A stretch of DNA of 64,000 nucleotides from Glycomyces niveus (GTDB taxonomy: Bacteria > Actinomycetota > Actinomycetes > Mycobacteriales > Micromonosporaceae): the NCBI RefSeq assembly GCF_017592475.1, contig NZ_JAGFNP010000011.1, positions 29,445-93,444 of the forward strand, in the 5' to 3' direction. Made by a program: the position numbers and the translations under genes. The notes under the pieces were generated by a model. It worked only from the letters and a program-made list of their open reading frames with translations, did not search any database and was not told where the DNA came from. Shown here piece by piece: positions 32,362-42,826 of the stretch; position 1 is the first letter of the stretch, and every line of letters begins with the position of its first letter.

Positions 32362-34410
32362 ATGAGCACTCAGCAGCCCCGTTCCAGCCTGTTCACGAAA
32401 ACGCGGGAAGGGGCTGCGACGCAGTGGCCCGACCCCCGTCTCAGCCGCCGCGGCCTCGTCCTCTCCGGGGGCGCCGCCCTCGCCGCCTCCGCCGCCGGAT
32501 GCAGCTTCTTCTCCACCGAGAACGACTCCGGTGAAGCCGGCGGCGACAAGGGCAAGGAAGCCCCGATGCTCGCCGAGCGCGTCGAAGCCGGCGAACTCCC
32601 GCCCGTCGAAGAGCGCCTTCCGAAGGAACCCCTCGTCGTCAAGGCCACCGAAGCGATCGGCCGGTACGGCGGCACCTGGAACAGCGCGGTCACCGGCGCC
32701 TCGGACGGGCCCTGGCTGTGGCGCACCATCAACGACGGCCACCTCCTCGAGCGCTCCCGCGACTGGACCGAGATCCGCATGAACGTCGCCTCCGCGTTCG
32801 AGCCCAACGCCGACGCCTCGGAGTTCACCATCACCCTCCGCGAGGGGATCAAGTGGTCCGACGGCACACCGCTGACCACTTCGGATGTCGAGTTCGCCTA
32901 CGCCGACGTCGCCCTCAACGCCGAGCTCACCACCGCCGTCCCGCCCGAGCTCTCCAGCCTCGACGGCACCCCCGCCGAGCTCGAGGTCGTCGACGACTTC
33001 ACGTTCATCGTCCGTTTCACCGGCCCCAAGCCGCTCTTCCGCGACGACATGGCCGTCGGCGTCGCCGGACAGCGCTTCACCATGTACCCCAGGCACTACC
33101 TCGAGCAGTTCCACCCCACGTACAACCCCGCGGCCGACGACGAGGCCGTCGCCGAGGGCTACGACGGCTGGGTCTCCCGCTTCACCGCCCTGGGCAACCT
33201 GTGGAACTTCCAGTGGGAGAACCCGGACCTGCCGACCCTGCTCCCGTGGATCTGCAAGAAGCCGGTCACCGACGCCGACTACGCGCTCTTCGAACGCAAC
33301 CCCTACTACTGGAAGGTGGACGAGGAGGGCAGCCAGCTGCCGTACCTCGACGAGGTCCGGTTCAACGTCATCGCCGACGTGGAGACCATGTTCGCCCACG
33401 CGGTCAACGGCGACTACGAGTTCCACTCGCGCCACTTCAACGACAACGCGCACCGCGCCGACGCCGTCGACGGCGAGGAGGCCGGGGGCTACACCATCAT
33501 CGAGCTCGAGGGCACCTACTCGAGCGACATGAACATCGCGTTCAACCTGAACCACGCCGACGCCGGGCTGCGGAAGGTCTTCCAGGACAAGCAGTTCCGC
33601 ATCGCCATGTCGCACGCCATCAACCGCCGGGAGCTCATCGACGTGCTCTGGAGCCGCGTCGGCGAACCGACCCAGGCCGCCCCGCGGCCCGAGTCGGACT
33701 TCTACGACGAGGACTTCGCCACCCAGTACCTCGAGTACGACCCCGACCTCGCGGCCCAGACCCTCGACGCGGCGGGGTACGCCGCCGGCGCCGGCGGGGC
33801 GCGCGCCTCAGCCGACGGCACGCCGCTCGAGTTCACCGTCACCGTCGCCGACGACGCCCTCCTCGGCACCGTCTGGCTCGACGCGCTCGACATGATCAAG
33901 GACATGTGGGCCGCCGTCGGCGTCACGCTCCACGTCAACGGCCAGCCCCGCGAGAACTGGCAGGCCGGCGTCGACGAGAACCAGTACGACCTGACCGTGT
34001 GGACCGGCGACGGCGGCGCGATCGACGAGACCGTCGCCGTCCAGTGGTACATGTGCGGCGGCCCCTCCGGCGGCGCGCTCTTCGCCCGCCAGTGGTCCGC
34101 GCACTACACCCTCAACGGCGCCCAGGACGACGAGATGCTGGAGCCCCCGCCCGCGCCCGTGGTCGAGCAGCAGGACCTGTACGACCAGTTCCTCGCCGAG
34201 CCCGACCCGGCGGCGCGCGCCGAGATCTTCAAGCAGATCCTCGCCGTCGCCAAGGAGCAGTTCTACGCCGTCGGCACCGTGCGCGGCCAGGGCTCGTGGG
34301 CCGTCGCCTCCAAGCGCCTGCACAACTTCGGCGGCCCCATGCCGGAGAACCCCTCGTACGGCACCCCCGGCCCCGCCGCCCCCGAGCAGTGGTGGCTGGA
34401 GCCGGCGTAG
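32362..34410 (+). CDS. ABC importer solute-binding lipoprotein (family 5), probably for oligosaccharides
   Basis: This 682-residue exported protein has a twin-arginine lipoprotein signal (SRRGLVLSG, cysteine C47). The mature part is a family 5 (Dpp/Opp type) solute-binding protein: GIKWSDGTPLTTSDVEFAY, ERNPYYWKVDEEGSQLPYLDEV and FRIAMSHAINRRELIDVLW. The family is best known for peptides, but members in Thermotoga and others bind xylo-, manno- or cello-oligosaccharides. The operators shared with the xylanase gene and the GH42 gene at the end of the cluster favour a sugar ligand here. GGAAGGAG precedes ATG 32362. It is followed by two permease and two ATPase genes. Confidence 0.93.
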   Translation: MSTQQPRSSLFTKTREGAATQWPDPRLSRRGLVLSGGAALAASAAGCSFFSTENDSGEAGGDKGKEAPMLAERVEAGELPPVEERLPKEPLVVKATEAIGRYGGTWNSAVTGASDGPWLWRTINDGHLLERSRDWTEIRMNVASAFEPNADASEFTITLREGIKWSDGTPLTTSDVEFAYADVALNAELTTAVPPELSSLDGTPAELEVVDDFTFIVRFTGPKPLFRDDMAVGVAGQRFTMYPRHYLEQFHPTYNPAADDEAVAEGYDGWVSRFTALGNLWNFQWENPDLPTLLPWICKKPVTDADYALFERNPYYWKVDEEGSQLPYLDEVRFNVIADVETMFAHAVNGDYEFHSRHFNDNAHRADAVDGEEAGGYTIIELEGTYSSDMNIAFNLNHADAGLRKVFQDKQFRIAMSHAINRRELIDVLWSRVGEPTQAAPRPESDFYDEDFATQYLEYDPDLAAQTLDAAGYAAGAGGARASADGTPLEFTVTVADDALLGTVWLDALDMIKDMWAAVGVTLHVNGQPRENWQAGVDENQYDLTVWTGDGGAIDETVAVQWYMCGGPSGGALFARQWSAHYTLNGAQDDEMLEPPPAPVVEQQDLYDQFLAEPDPAARAEIFKQILAVAKEQFYAVGTVRGQGSWAVASKRLHNFGGPMPENPSYGTPGPAAPEQWWLEPA

Positions 34411-34440
34411 CCCGGCCCGCCCGAGAAAAGGGAGTCCACA

Positions 34441-35436
34441 GTGGTGCGATACCTGGGCCGCCGCGCGCTCTACATGGCGGCCACCCTGCTCGCGATCTCG
34501 CTGGTGGTGTTCGTCATCATCAGCCTGCCGCCGGGCGACTACGTGACCGCGCTCCAGGCCAAGTACAGCGTCATGGGCCAGGGCCTGACCGAGTCCGACG
34601 TCGCGAACCTGCGCCAGCGCTACGGCCTGGACGGCAGCCTGTTCGCCCAGTACTGGCACTGGATCACCCAGATCGTCCTCCACGGCGACCTCGGGATGTC
34701 CTTCGAGCACTCGAAACCGGTCGAGGACGTCATCGCCCCGCGCCTGGGCTGGACCATCGCGGTCTCGCTCATCACGCTGCTGGTGACGTGGGCGCTGGCG
34801 TTCCCGATCGGCGTGTACTCGGCCGTGAAGCAGCACTCGGTCGGGGACTACGCGGTCACCACCATGGGCTTCCTCGGGCTCGCCACCCCGAACTTCCTGA
34901 TCGCGCTGGTGTTCATCTACTTCAGCGTGACCTGGGCCGGGTCCGTCCCTTCGGGGCTGTGCTCGCCGGAGTGGTGCGACGCGTCCTGGAACCTCGGCAA
35001 GGTCCTCGACCTCTTGGGGCACTTGTGGATTCCGATGATCGTCATCGGCACGGGCGGCGTGGCGGGGCTGGTGCGGATCATCCGCAACAACCTCCTCGAC
35101 GAGCTGCGCCGCCCGTACGTGACGGCGGCGCGCGCCCGCGGCGTCCCCGAGGGGCCGCTGCTGCGCCGGTACCCGCTGCGGGTGGCGCTCAACCCGTTCG
35201 TCTCGACGATCGGGTGGGTGCTGCCGATGCTCCTGGTCGGCGACATCGTCGTCGGCCAGATCCTGAGCCTGCCGACGCTCGGACCGATCCTCCTGGGCGC
35301 GTTGAAGGCCCAGGACATGTACCTGGCCGGGTCGGTGATCATGGTCCTCAGCGTCGTCACCGTCATCGGCACGCTCGTCTCGGACCTGCTGCTCGGCTGG
35401 CTCGACCCCCGCATCCGACTCGGACACCAGAGATGA
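34441..35436 (+). CDS. ABC importer permease, DppB type
   Basis: This 331-residue permease of the Dpp/Opp class starts with the usual VRYLGRRALYMAATLLAISLVVFVII membrane anchor, a long outside loop, and five further segments. The ATPase-coupling loop reads YVTAARARGVPEGPLLRRYPLR (EAA motif). GGGAG precedes the GTG start; GTG 34444 is an alternative. It pairs with the permease at 35444. Confidence 0.93.
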   Translation: MVRYLGRRALYMAATLLAISLVVFVIISLPPGDYVTALQAKYSVMGQGLTESDVANLRQRYGLDGSLFAQYWHWITQIVLHGDLGMSFEHSKPVEDVIAPRLGWTIAVSLITLLVTWALAFPIGVYSAVKQHSVGDYAVTTMGFLGLATPNFLIALVFIYFSVTWAGSVPSGLCSPEWCDASWNLGKVLDLLGHLWIPMIVIGTGGVAGLVRIIRNNLLDELRRPYVTAARARGVPEGPLLRRYPLRVALNPFVSTIGWVLPMLLVGDIVVGQILSLPTLGPILLGALKAQDMYLAGSVIMVLSVVTVIGTLVSDLLLGWLDPRIRLGHQR

Positions 35437-35443
35437 GGCACCG

Positions 35444-36568
35444 ATGACCCTGAAAGAAGCGGAGGGCATCGCCGAGCGGCCCGCCGAAGTGGCGCGCACC
35501 CGCGCGTCCCAGCGGAAGCTCGTGTGGTGGGCCTTCAAGAAGCACCGGCTCGCGCTCGTCTCGGCCTGGCTTCTCGCGGGGATGCTCGTCGTGATCGCGC
35601 TGTGCGAGTTCGTGGCCCCGTTCGACGACCGGCACCGCGACTCGGCGTACACGACCGCGCCGCCGCAGGTGCTGAAGCTCTGGAGCGACAGCGGCTTCGG
35701 GCTCCACGTGGACGGCTACACGTCCGAACAGGACCCGCGCTCGCTGCGCATCACGTACGAGGCGAACCCGGAGGACCGCATCGACGTCGGGTTCTTCGTC
35801 AAGGGCGAGGAGTACGAGCTGTTCGGGTTCATCCCGATGGACCGGCACCTCCTCGGGCCGCAGGACCCGGGCGACCCGATGTACCTGTGGGGTACCACGA
35901 CCGACGGCCAGGACCTGCTCAGCCAGGTCGTGTACGCCACGCGCGTCTCGGCTTCGGTGGGCATCATCGGCGTGCTGCTGGCGTTCCTGCTCGGCATCGT
36001 GCTCGGCGCGGTCTCGGGCTACTTCGGCGGCTGGATCGACAACGCGGTGCAGCGCGTCATCGAACTCATCATGTCGGTGCCGTCGATTCCACTGTGGCTC
36101 GGCCTCGCGGCGGCGCTGCCGGCCCAGATGGGGCCGGTCGGCCGGTACTTCATCATCACCACGATCCTCGCGCTCGTGGCGTGGACGGGCCTGGCGAGGG
36201 AGGTGCGGGGCCGGTTCCTCGCACTCAGGAGCGAGGAGTTCGTGACCTCCGCGATGCTCGACGGCTCGAGCCACACCCGGATCATGTTCCGGCACATGCT
36301 GCCCAGCTTCTCCTCGCACATCATCGCGGCGCTGTCGCTGTCGATCCCGGGCATGATCCTGGCCGAGACGGCCCTGTCGTGGCTGGGCATGGGTCTGCGC
36401 CCGCCCGCGGTGTCGTGGGGCGTGCAGCTGCAGGACGCGAGCAAGTGGAGCGTCCTGTCGGGCGCGCCGTGGCTGCTCATTCCGGGCCTGTGCGTGGTCC
36501 TGGTGGTCCTGGCGTTCAACTTCGTCGGCGACGGCCTGCGCGACGCCGCCGATCCCTACAAGCATTAG
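35444..36568 (+). CDS. ABC importer permease, DppC type, with large outside insert
   Basis: This 374-residue permease starts with a cytoplasmic tail and a first membrane segment (LALVSAWLLAGMLVVIALCEFVAPF). An extracytoplasmic stretch of about 110 residues follows before the remaining five segments. That insert (residues about 65-160, DSAYTTAPPQVLKLW to PQDPGDPMYLWG) is much longer than in peptide DppC proteins. A similar insert occurs in permeases next to oligosaccharide-type family 5 binding proteins. The coupling loop is FVTSAMLDGSSHTRIMFRHMLP. It starts 7 bases after the previous gene. Confidence 0.92.
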   Translation: MTLKEAEGIAERPAEVARTRASQRKLVWWAFKKHRLALVSAWLLAGMLVVIALCEFVAPFDDRHRDSAYTTAPPQVLKLWSDSGFGLHVDGYTSEQDPRSLRITYEANPEDRIDVGFFVKGEEYELFGFIPMDRHLLGPQDPGDPMYLWGTTTDGQDLLSQVVYATRVSASVGIIGVLLAFLLGIVLGAVSGYFGGWIDNAVQRVIELIMSVPSIPLWLGLAAALPAQMGPVGRYFIITTILALVAWTGLAREVRGRFLALRSEEFVTSAMLDGSSHTRIMFRHMLPSFSSHIIAALSLSIPGMILAETALSWLGMGLRPPAVSWGVQLQDASKWSVLSGAPWLLIPGLCVVLVVLAFNFVGDGLRDAADPYKH

Positions 36569-36576
36569 GCACGGCG

Positions 36577-37580
<1,004 letters not shown>

Positions 37581-37584
<4 letters not shown>

Positions 37585-38591
37585 GCGACAAGCAGCCACT
37601 GCTGGAGATCGAGGACCTGCACGTCCGGTTCCCATTGCGCCGCAACCTGCTCGGCCGCCCCACCGTCGAAGTCCACGCCGTCTCCGGCGTCGACCTCACC
37701 CTCTACAAAGGGGAGACGCTGGGGCTGGTGGGCGAGTCGGGCTGCGGCAAGACCACGCTCGGCCGCACCATCGTCGGCGCCCAGAAAGCCACGAGCGGGT
37801 CGCTGCGGTACGACGGCCGCGACCTGACCGCGCTCAGCCGCCGCGAACAGGGCGCGTCCCGGCGGCGCATCCGGATGGTCTTCCAGGACCCGTTCTCCTC
37901 GCTCAACCCGCGCATGAACCTGCGGCAGATCATCGGCGACCCGCTCGTCGCCACCGGCGAAGCGCGCGGCGCCGAGCTGGAGGACCGCATCGCCGAGATG
38001 ATGCGCCGCGTCGGACTCAGCCCCGACTACATGGACCGCTACCCGCACTCGTTCTCCGGCGGGCAGCGCCAGCGCGTGAACATCGCGCGGGCGCTCATCG
38101 TCGGGCCCGAACTCGTGGTCGCGGACGAGCCGGTGAGCGCCCTCGACGTGTCCGTGCGGGCGCAGATCCTCAACCTGCTCAGGGAGCTCCAGGCCGAGTT
38201 CGGCCTCACGTACCTGTTCATCTCGCACGACCTCTCGGTGGTGGAGAACCTGGCCGACCGGGTCGCGGTGATGTACTTCGGGCGCGTGGTCGAACTCGCC
38301 GAGACCGGTGCGCTGTACGAGCATCCGCGGCACCCGTACACCGAGGCGCTGATGTCGGCCGTGCCGATCCCGGACCCGTCCCTGAAGGGCCGCCAGGGCC
38401 GCATCCTGCTCCCGGACGAGCTGCCCGACCCGTCGGACCCGCCGCCGGGCTGCGCGTTCGCGCGCCGCTGCGCCTACGCCGAGGACCGGTGCCGTACGGG
38501 GGAGATCCCGCTCGCGGACGGCGCGCGCTGCGTGCGGAGCGGCGAGCTTGACTTGGAGGGGATCGTCGAGGCAGAATCCTCCCGACCCTGA
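37581..38591 (+). CDS. ABC importer ATPase, DppF type
   Basis: This 336-residue ATPase has P-loop GESGCGKTTLGR, Q-loop FQDPFSSLNPRM, signature HSFSGGQRQRVNIARAL, Walker B LVVADEPVSALDVSV and H-loop FISHDLSVV. The C-terminus has the family extension GCAFARRCAYAEDRC. ATG 37581 overlaps the stop of the DppD-type gene. It completes the five-gene importer. Confidence 0.95.
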
Positions 38592-38592
38592 C

Positions 38593-38607
38593 TGGCAAGC
38601 GTTGTCA
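38593..38607. promoter_or_regulatory. LacI-type operator-like repeat upstream of the GH42 gene
   Basis: TGGCAAGCGTTGTCA is an imperfect palindrome with TGrCAA/TTGTCA arms, like operators of LacI-family repressors. It lies right after the importer operon stop and 46 bases before the glycosidase start, so the glycosidase may have its own sugar-controlled promoter. Confidence 0.5.
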
Positions 38608-38653
38608 TGCCGGTACGACTCGAACCGACAGTGCCGAACGGGAAGGACCCCTT

Positions 38654-40639
38654 GTGGCACATAGGAACACCGACATCATCCCCACCGTCGACGGCCTCGC
38701 CTACGGCGGCGACTACAACCCCGAGCAGTGGCCCCGCGAGGTCTGGGACGAGGACGTCCGGCTGATGCGCGAGGCCGGGGTCAACCTCGTCTCCGTCAAC
38801 ATCTTCGCCTGGGCCGGCGTCAACCCCGGCCCCGGCGAATGGGACTTCGCGCAGCTCGACGCGATCATGGACCTCCTCGCGGCGGGCGGCATCAAAGCCG
38901 ACCTCGCCACCTCGACCGCCTCGCCGCCGCCGTGGTTCTCCCAGGCCCACCCCGAGACCCTCCCGGTCAACGCGGAGGGCGTCACGCTCAACTCCGGCGC
39001 CCGCGCCGAATACTGCCCGCACGCACCGGTCTTCCAAGCGGCCGTGGTGGAGATGGCCGCGCGGCTCGCCGAGCGGTACGCGGACCACCCCGCACTCGCC
39101 ATGTGGCACATCGGCAACGAGTACTACCGCTCCTGCACCTGCGACTTCGCCGCGGACGCGTTCCGCGCCTGGCTCCAGGACCGCCACGGCGACCTCGACG
39201 GCCTCAACCGGGCGTGGGGCACCACGTTCTGGTCCCAGACCTACAGCGACTGGTCCCAGGTCCTGCCCCCGCGCATCTGCGCCGAGACCCCCAACCCGGG
39301 CCTCGTGCTCGACTTCAAGCGCTTCTCCTCCGACGCGCTCCTCGCACTCTTCCGCTCCGAGGCCGCCGCCGTCGAAGCGCACAGCCCCGACAAGCCGATC
39401 ACCACCAATCTCATGGTCACCGGCAACTTCAGCGGCCTCGACTACCACCGCTGGGGCGAGCACATGACCGGCCCCAACCGGCTCATCGCCACCGACCACT
39501 ACCTGCTGCCCGACGACGCGATCCCCTGGCCCGCACAGGCCGCGTTCGGCGCCGACGCCTCCCGCGGCCTCGCCGCCGGCGACCCGTGGCTCCTCATGGA
39601 GCAGTCCTCGAACTCCTCCGCCTGGCGCCGCGGCTACTTCGCCAAGAAACCCGGCGACCTCCTCCGCCACTCGCTGTCCTATGTGGCCCGCGGCTCGGAG
39701 GGTGCCATGTTCTTCCAGTGGCGGGCCTCCCGCTACGGCGCCGAGCGCTACCACTCGGCGATGGTCCCGCACGGCGGCACCGATTCCAAGGTCTTCCGCG
39801 AGGTCAAGCGGTTCGGCGCCTGGCTCCAGAACCTCGCCGAGGTCAAGGGCTCGACCGTCGACGCCCGCGCGGCGATCCTGCTCGACTTCAACTCGTGCTG
39901 GGCCGCGAACACCCCCGGCCAGCCGTCCTCCGACATGGACACCTACCCGGAACTGCGGCGCTGGCACGCGGCCCTGTGGCGGCGCGGCGTCACCACGGAC
40001 CTGGTGAACCCGGCCTGGGACCTGAGCGGCTACGAGTACGTGTTCGCACCGCACCTGTACCTCCTCGACGACGACGCGAACCTCCGCTCGTACGTCGAGA
40101 ACGGCGGCACCCTCGTCGTCGGGCCCTACTCCGGCATCGTGGACTCCAGCGAGCACGTGCACCCGGGCCTGCCCGGCGCCCTCGGCGACCTCATGGGGAT
40201 CCGGGTCGAGGAGTTCGTCCCGATCCCCAAGGGCGACAAGGCGGCCCTCGACAACGGCTGGGTCGGCGAGACCTGGTCCGAGGTCACCCACGCGCTCGAC
40301 GCGGAGGTCGTGGCGCACTTCAAGGACTACCCCGAGACCGGCGCGGTCTTCCACCGCGCGCTCGGCCGCGGCCACGTCTGGTACCTCGCCACCCGCCTCG
40401 CCGACCTCGACCCGTTCCTCGCGGACCTCGGCGTCGCGGGCGACTTCCCCGGCGCGGCGGCCGACCTCGAACTAGTGCGCCGCTCCCACGCGGACGGCCG
40501 CACGTACGTCTTCGCCGTCAACCACGGCAACGACCCCGTCAAGGTCCCCGCGACCGGCCGCAACCTCCTGACGGGCACCGCCTGGTCTCCGGCGCTCTCC
40601 TTGAGACCCGGCGAATGCGCGGTGGTTCGCGAAGGCTGA
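38654..40639 (+). CDS. GH42 beta-galactosidase / arabinopyranosidase
   Basis: This 661-residue intracellular glycosidase (no signal peptide) is of family GH42. It opens with GLAYGGDYNPEQWPREVWDEDVRLMREAG. The proposed acid/base is E156 (HIGNEY) and the proposed nucleophile E316 (LLMEQSS). The trimerisation domain from about 390 (ILLDFNSCWAANTPGQPS) and a C-terminal beta domain are present. Only part of the zinc cysteine cluster seen in some members is visible (CTC at 161-163). It probably removes galactose or arabinopyranose from oligosaccharides taken up by the preceding importer. GGAAGGA precedes the GTG start. Confidence 0.94.
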   Translation: MAHRNTDIIPTVDGLAYGGDYNPEQWPREVWDEDVRLMREAGVNLVSVNIFAWAGVNPGPGEWDFAQLDAIMDLLAAGGIKADLATSTASPPPWFSQAHPETLPVNAEGVTLNSGARAEYCPHAPVFQAAVVEMAARLAERYADHPALAMWHIGNEYYRSCTCDFAADAFRAWLQDRHGDLDGLNRAWGTTFWSQTYSDWSQVLPPRICAETPNPGLVLDFKRFSSDALLALFRSEAAAVEAHSPDKPITTNLMVTGNFSGLDYHRWGEHMTGPNRLIATDHYLLPDDAIPWPAQAAFGADASRGLAAGDPWLLMEQSSNSSAWRRGYFAKKPGDLLRHSLSYVARGSEGAMFFQWRASRYGAERYHSAMVPHGGTDSKVFREVKRFGAWLQNLAEVKGSTVDARAAILLDFNSCWAANTPGQPSSDMDTYPELRRWHAALWRRGVTTDLVNPAWDLSGYEYVFAPHLYLLDDDANLRSYVENGGTLVVGPYSGIVDSSEHVHPGLPGALGDLMGIRVEEFVPIPKGDKAALDNGWVGETWSEVTHALDAEVVAHFKDYPETGAVFHRALGRGHVWYLATRLADLDPFLADLGVAGDFPGAAADLELVRRSHADGRTYVFAVNHGNDPVKVPATGRNLLTGTAWSPALSLRPGECAVVREG

Positions 40640-40698
40640 ACGTCGCACCCGTCCACTACTGTCACAGGGATCCCGCAGCACCCACTGAGGAGCCCCTG

Positions 40699-41382
40699 AT
40701 GTCCGTGATCGTCCTCGTCCACGCCCTCGGTTCGAGCGCCCGCGCCTGGCAGCCCCAGGTCGCGGCGCTCGCCGAGCGCCACAAGGTCCTCGCCCCCGAC
40801 CTCCCCGGGCACGGTGAAGCACCCGGCCCCTTCGGCCTCGAACCCGCGGCCTTCGCCGTCGCCGAACTCATCGCCGCCGAACCCGAACCCGTCCACCTCG
40901 TCGGCATCTCCGTCGGCGCCACCGTCGCCATGCTCGCGGCCCTCGACGACCCCGCCCGCATCGCGAGCCTCACCCTCTCCGGCGGCACCGCCCACGCCCC
41001 CGGCGTCGCCCTCCAACGCAACCTCATGCGCCTCATGCCCACCGGCATGATCGCCGCCCTCATGTCAGGCATGTACGCCGGCGGCCGCCCCGACCGCAAG
41101 TCCCAGGCGAAAGCCGACCTCCGCACCGCCGGCAAACGCGCCTTCCTCACCGGCCTCACCGAACTCGCCGCCCTCGACCTCCGCCCCCGCCTCGCCGACC
41201 TCAAGACCCCGGCCCTCATCCTCTGCGGCACCAAGGACAAAGAGAACATCGCCCCCGCCAGAGAACTCGCCGAAACCCTTCCCAACGCCCACCTCGACCT
41301 CATCCCCGAAGCCGGCCACATCTGGAACCTCCAATTCCCGGACCTCTTCACGGCGAAGCTCACTGAGTTCATCGACCGATAG
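40699..41382 (+). CDS. Alpha/beta hydrolase
   Basis: This 227-residue protein has the canonical hydrolase fold: VIVLVHALGSSARAWQPQVAALA (oxyanion region), nucleophile serine in HLVGISVGATVAML, aspartate in PALILCGTKDKENI and histidine in IPEAGHIWNL. It resembles 3-oxoadipate enol-lactonase-type or esterase proteins; the substrate is not evident. GAGGAG lies before ATG 40699. Its end overlaps the convergent nucleotidyltransferase gene by 14 bases. Confidence 0.9.
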   Translation: MSVIVLVHALGSSARAWQPQVAALAERHKVLAPDLPGHGEAPGPFGLEPAAFAVAELIAAEPEPVHLVGISVGATVAMLAALDDPARIASLTLSGGTAHAPGVALQRNLMRLMPTGMIAALMSGMYAGGRPDRKSQAKADLRTAGKRAFLTGLTELAALDLRPRLADLKTPALILCGTKDKENIAPARELAETLPNAHLDLIPEAGHIWNLQFPDLFTAKLTEFIDR

Positions 41383-41842
41383 CGGCGCATCGGGACTCGG
41401 CCAGCGCCGCCAGGTCGGCGCGGTCCTTGGGGCGGTCCAGCATGGTCTTGTAAGCGATCACGTCGTCGATCCGGAAGTACCGCAGCCCGTCGAGGACTTC
41501 CGCGCCTTCGATCAGGTCGTCGATCGACGCTTCCCTGTCGAGCCATCGCGCGCTCACATTGATCCTGCCGCCGAAGAGCTGCGCGATCTTGTCGCCGGTG
41601 TTCTCCCCGATCGTGAGACCGTCATGCTCAGGAAGGTGCGCGAGTGTCAGCGCATTCGCGAACGTCGCTCCGCGCGCGACCACGTCGAGGTCGGAGGCGT
41701 GCTCGATGACGGCGTCGCGGAGCAGTCGGGCGCTGCCCGCCAGAACGAAGTCGGCCGGGTCGAACAGGTTCTTCCGGATGAGTTTCCAGATCAGGGCGAC
41801 GAGTTCGCCATGGCGGTAGACGGCATTGCGGGCGTGTGCCAC
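41369..41842 (-). CDS. Nucleotidyltransferase-fold protein
   Basis: This 157-residue protein carries the nucleotidyltransferase signature FVLAGSARLLRD followed by ASDLDVVARG, with G36-S37 and the metal-binding pair D51-x-D53. A third acidic residue is probably supplied later (RYFRIDDVIAYK). The length and the late segment YKTMLDRPKDRADLAALAES, typical of AbiEii/MNT-like proteins that handle small substrates or tRNA, point to a small stand-alone enzyme. AAAAGGA precedes the GTG start at 41842. It is the last gene of a Crp-regulator / small membrane protein cluster. Confidence 0.75.
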   Translation of the reverse strand: MAHARNAVYRHGELVALIWKLIRKNLFDPADFVLAGSARLLRDAVIEHASDLDVVARGATFANALTLAHLPEHDGLTIGENTGDKIAQLFGGRINVSARWLDREASIDDLIEGAEVLDGLRYFRIDDVIAYKTMLDRPKDRADLAALAESRCAAIGR

Positions 41843-41899
41843 TTCGATGTCCTTTTCACTGAAGCGCAGGTCTCGGGATTCGGAGTGGCGAGGGCGGGG

Positions 41900-42130
41900 T
41901 CATTCGTCGTTCGGCCTGTCGGCCGGCGACGTCTCGAGGGCGGCCAGTGCCCGAAGGATTGCTCCGCGCTCGGCCGGTGTGCTGTTCATGAGCGCCTGCC
42001 GCATGCGTTCGGTCTTGGCGCGCTCGATCGCGATGGTGCTGCGGTGTGTGAACCAGTACCGGAACACGAGCGCGATCGGCGTCGCGATGAACACCGATGC
42101 CGCGATCGGGAACAGCTCTGAGGGGATCAT
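41900..42130 (-). CDS. Small single-pass membrane protein in the Crp operon
   Basis: This 76-residue protein has one membrane segment (ELFPIAASVFIATPIALVFRYW) followed by a charged cytoplasmic helix (RSTIAIERAKTERMRQALMN and SPAERGAILRALAALE). No family was recognised. Its ATG overlaps the stop of the Crp-type regulator (ATGA), so the two are made together. A membrane partner that controls or is controlled by the regulator is a reasonable guess. Confidence 0.7.
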   Translation of the reverse strand: MIPSELFPIAASVFIATPIALVFRYWFTHRSTIAIERAKTERMRQALMNSTPAERGAILRALAALETSPADRPNDE

Positions 42131-42819
42131 GGCGTTTCACGCGTGTCTAAGGTCGGCGGGCCGCCGCGATCGGCGAGGCGCTTGACCGATGCCAGGTCCA
42201 GGATCGTCAGGTTGCCGCGGCCGGTCGCCACGATGCCCGCGTCCCTCCACCGGCCCAAGACGATCGCCGCCGATTCCCTGGACAGCCCGGCGAGCGATCC
42301 GAGGTCGCGCTGGGTGACGCCCTTGATGAGCAGTCCCGCCTCGACCTCTCGGCCCAGACCGGCGTCGACCAGCCGCATGAGCCCCTTGGCGATCTTGCGC
42401 TCGCTGTTCGTCATAGAGGCGGTCCGCGGCTGGTCCTTGCTGACGATTCTGGACGCGAGATGCCGCAGCATGGCGAGGTTCGCGCGCGGATGGCTCAGGA
42501 GGAACTCGAGCCAGACGGCACCGGGGACGAGGTCCGCTTCCACGTCGTGCAATGCGACCAGGTCGGCGCTCCTCGGCAGTCCGGTCATCGGCGCGAGTTC
42601 GCCGACGATCTTGCCGGGGGCGTAGATGTACACGATCGACTTCGGGTCGCCCGAGACGGCTTTGATGTGACCGCTGCGGAGATAGAGGATGAAGTCGGTT
42701 CGGTCGCCTTCCCGGACGATCTCGCTTCCCGACGGGTAGGTGACCCGGTGGCAATGCGGTGCGAGCACGTCGAACTCCTCCTGCGTGAGGAATCCGCTCG
42801 CTTGTGTGTCATCCGGCAT
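42127..42819 (-). CDS. Crp/Fnr-family transcription regulator
   Basis: This 230-residue regulator has an N-terminal cyclic-nucleotide-binding domain (HRVTYPSGSEIVREGDRTDFILYLRSGHI) and a C-terminal winged helix (GVTQRDLGSLAGLSRESAAIVLGRWRDAGIV). The phosphate-binding cassette reads GELAPMTGLPRSADLV, keeping the G-E-L and R-S-A elements of cAMP-binding proteins, so nucleotide binding is plausible. ATG 42819 follows TACACT by 7 bases (leaderless). The palindrome GTGTAG-GA-CTACAC overlaps that -10, which suggests autoregulation. Confidence 0.9.
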   Translation of the reverse strand: MPDDTQASGFLTQEEFDVLAPHCHRVTYPSGSEIVREGDRTDFILYLRSGHIKAVSGDPKSIVYIYAPGKIVGELAPMTGLPRSADLVALHDVEADLVPGAVWLEFLLSHPRANLAMLRHLASRIVSKDQPRTASMTNSERKIAKGLMRLVDAGLGREVEAGLLIKGVTQRDLGSLAGLSRESAAIVLGRWRDAGIVATGRGNLTILDLASVKRLADRGGPPTLDTRETP

Positions 42820-42826
42820 GTCGTTA

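Noticed and set aside
41369..42819. Calling the Crp / membrane protein / nucleotidyltransferase cluster a phage-defence or toxin-antitoxin system
   Set aside because: No effector, nuclease or antitoxin-like partner is visible; only the nucleotidyltransferase fold hints at it.
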